Source of the DNA: Candidatus Sabulitectum sp.
GTDB lineage: Bacteria > Fermentibacterota > Fermentibacteria > Fermentibacterales > JCC-6
Reading direction: 5' to 3'
Assembly: GCA_029940175.1 (NCBI GenBank)
Contig: JAOZRM010000176.1
Coordinates: 1-6,458 of the forward strand
Length of the DNA: 6,458 bases
Shown here piece by piece: positions 5,330-6,458 of this stretch. Under the pieces are notes generated by a model. It searched no databases. It was not told the origin of the DNA and saw only the letters and a program-made list of their open reading frames with translations. Every line of letters begins with the position of its first letter. The stretch's first letter is position 1. Position numbers and translations under genes: made by a program.

Positions 5330-6458
5330 TCAGATGGTTATGGTAACCGTTGATGTCCCAGCAGAAGCTCCCTCTATCGTCTCTCCAAGCAGGAAGTTCT
5401 CCACTGTTTCGGCAACATCATCGACCTCCACGGAATCTTCTTTTATTCTGATCCGGGTAATAACTCCGGAGCTGTTAACTGTTACTTCGAACTCAATCTC
5501 ACCGGGGCTGAGAATATCGCCATTGGCATTCAGCTCAGTGATCAGATCAAGAACAACAGATCTGAATACCGAAGGTCTTGCACCGAGATAATCACTGATG
5601 CTTCCAAGTGTGGCTGTATACTCAGGAATGTACTCGTAAGCAACCATATCACAGCATTCTTCGGCCTCTATAGCTCTTACTGCCCCGTTCAAAGACTGCG
5701 CTCCGCCACCGCCTGCGTACCCCACAGGAGCAGGGGATGCTGTTCTGAACATGGTGGAGGAGGCAGTGGATTGAGCAACACCAGAACCCCCAAAAATACC
5801 CGAGTAGCTCACTCCCTCCGGCATGTTAACTGGAATCCCCATGGTTTCAGGATTGCTTCCATCTGTTCTCTCGTAGCTATCCACTGCTACAAAGGCAGTC
5901 TGTTCACACAATACTGCGTAATCAAGCGAGACCCCGATGATTTGTTCATTTAGACCATCAGCAGGTTTCCCTCTGTAACCGGAATCAAGTACCAGACGAT
6001 TAAGATGGTGGATCTTCTGCCTTGCCCAGAGTCTGTCTGCGGCTTCTGAGCCACCGCTGGAGACAAGCCTCACGTTCATTGATCTTTCCCAGTGTCTGCC
6101 GTTAAGGGTTCCGGTAATGGTAATTTCATCCCTGCCGGACTCATCATAACGACCAACCACTACAAGTGGCTCTCCGTCGTAAAGGTCACGAATCTCTCTG
6201 GGGTACACTTCTGTTACATCCAGATTCCCCCAGTCAATCTCAATGTCAACCAGGTAAGGATTGTTGATCTTATTGTAAACATCTTCAACTGCACTCTTGG
6301 GATCCTGATCAAGCCCCACGTATACAGCATAACCTCTGCCCTCTTCAGCAAGACCCTCAATGAGATACCTGTTCACACTTGATCCAACGCCGATACTGAA
6401 CAGCCTGGTGTGATCTCCAAGAGTTGTTCTAAGCTCTGAAAGAATTTCTGCTTCATTA
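5330..6458 (-). CDS. VIT/VWA domain protein, C-terminal part (5' end beyond window)
   Basis: The frame is open through the right edge, giving 375 visible residues and no start; the GTG at 6376 is internal, since the 27 codons before it continue the domain. Visible residues 1-49 are the end of a VWA domain: EILSELR, RLFSIGVGSSVNRYLIEGLAEEGRGYAVYV region (18-47), closely resembling VIT/VWA (inter-alpha-trypsin-inhibitor heavy-chain-like) proteins of bacteria. Later family marks are DRLWARQKIHHL (141-152), VSLDYAVLCEQTAFVAVD (176-193) and VNMPEGVSYSGIFG (210-223). A Gly/Ser/Ala-rich linker (about 224-257) then joins a terminal domain (about 265-375) ending in EFEVTVNSSGVITRIRI and a last strand STVTITI, which looks like a TonB/AgmX-like alpha/beta domain. 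The missing N-terminus should hold a signal, the VIT domain and the VWA metal site. Such proteins are thought to be envelope or secreted adhesion or scaffold proteins. A terminator follows the stop. Confidence 0.85.
   Translation of the reverse strand, partial: NEAEILSELRTTLGDHTRLFSIGVGSSVNRYLIEGLAEEGRGYAVYVGLDQDPKSAVEDVYNKINNPYLVDIEIDWGNLDVTEVYPREIRDLYDGEPLVVVGRYDESGRDEITITGTLNGRHWERSMNVRLVSSGGSEAADRLWARQKIHHLNRLVLDSGYRGKPADGLNEQIIGVSLDYAVLCEQTAFVAVDSYERTDGSNPETMGIPVNMPEGVSYSGIFGGSGVAQSTASSTMFRTASPAPVGYAGGGGAQSLNGAVRAIEAEECCDMVAYEYIPEYTATLGSISDYLGARPSVFRSVVLDLITELNANGDILSPGEIEFEVTVNSSGVITRIRIKEDSVEVDDVAETVENFLLGETIEGASAGTSTVTITI

Noticed and set aside
6374..6376. GTG at 6376 as the start of the VIT/VWA-type gene
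   Set aside because: The frame stays open to the right edge and the 27 codons before it (including RLFSIGVGSS) are conserved VWA sequence, so the GTG is internal.
1..6458. CRISPR arrays, tRNA or rRNA genes, insertion sequences, attachment sites
   Set aside because: No regularly spaced repeats, no cloverleaf with T-loop GTTCGA-type sequence, no transposase frame and no terminal repeats were found on reading both strands.

Overview
The window reads as chromosome of an uncultured Gram-negative-type bacterium. Evidence is an envelope lipoprotein with a clear lipobox, a VIT/VWA-type surface or periplasmic protein, strong GGAG ribosome binding sites, a moderate base composition and tight gene packing. 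The style (six-bladed propeller lipoproteins, VIT/VWA proteins, a drug-type ABC-2 exporter) would suit a member of the FCB/Fermentibacteria-like groups. That placement is a guess from gene style; no rRNA or marker gene is present to fix it.

Layout, left to right. (1) A minus-strand lipoprotein gene with propeller-like repeats starts at 906 and runs off the left edge. It has a good sigma70-like promoter at 966-993. (2) Divergent from it is a two-gene plus-strand operon (1078-2771), an ABC ATPase and an ABC-2 permease with overlapping ATGA stop/start, making a complete small exporter of unknown substrate. (3) After an AT-rich gap comes a single plus-strand gene (2919-4100) for an AAA ATPase with a C-terminal DUF4143/PD-(D/E)XK-like domain. 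It has its own extended -10 promoter and an inverted repeat lying where transcription should begin. (4) Convergent to it is a minus-strand cluster read from right to left: a small zinc-ribbon membrane protein (5242-4976), an OsmC-family thiol protein (4889-4482) and a small cupin (4469-4134). (5) A rho-independent terminator (5272-5310) ends a minus-strand gene that enters from the right edge (6458-5330). This gene encodes the C-terminal part of a VIT/VWA-domain protein with an extra C-terminal alpha/beta domain.

The genes do not form one obvious pathway. The ABC pair is self-contained. The OsmC and cupin genes are very probably co-translated and may serve peroxide or thiol stress or small-molecule metabolism, but no substrate can be read from sequence. 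The AAA/DUF4143 gene is of a type that is widespread, often solitary and often mobile. I found no CRISPR array, tRNA, rRNA, insertion sequence or recognisable defence cassette. The most noteworthy points are the VIT/VWA protein's C-terminal domain, the operator-like dyad in front of the AAA gene, and the tight placement of the terminator against the zinc-ribbon gene. I do not see convincing evidence for a new multi-gene system.
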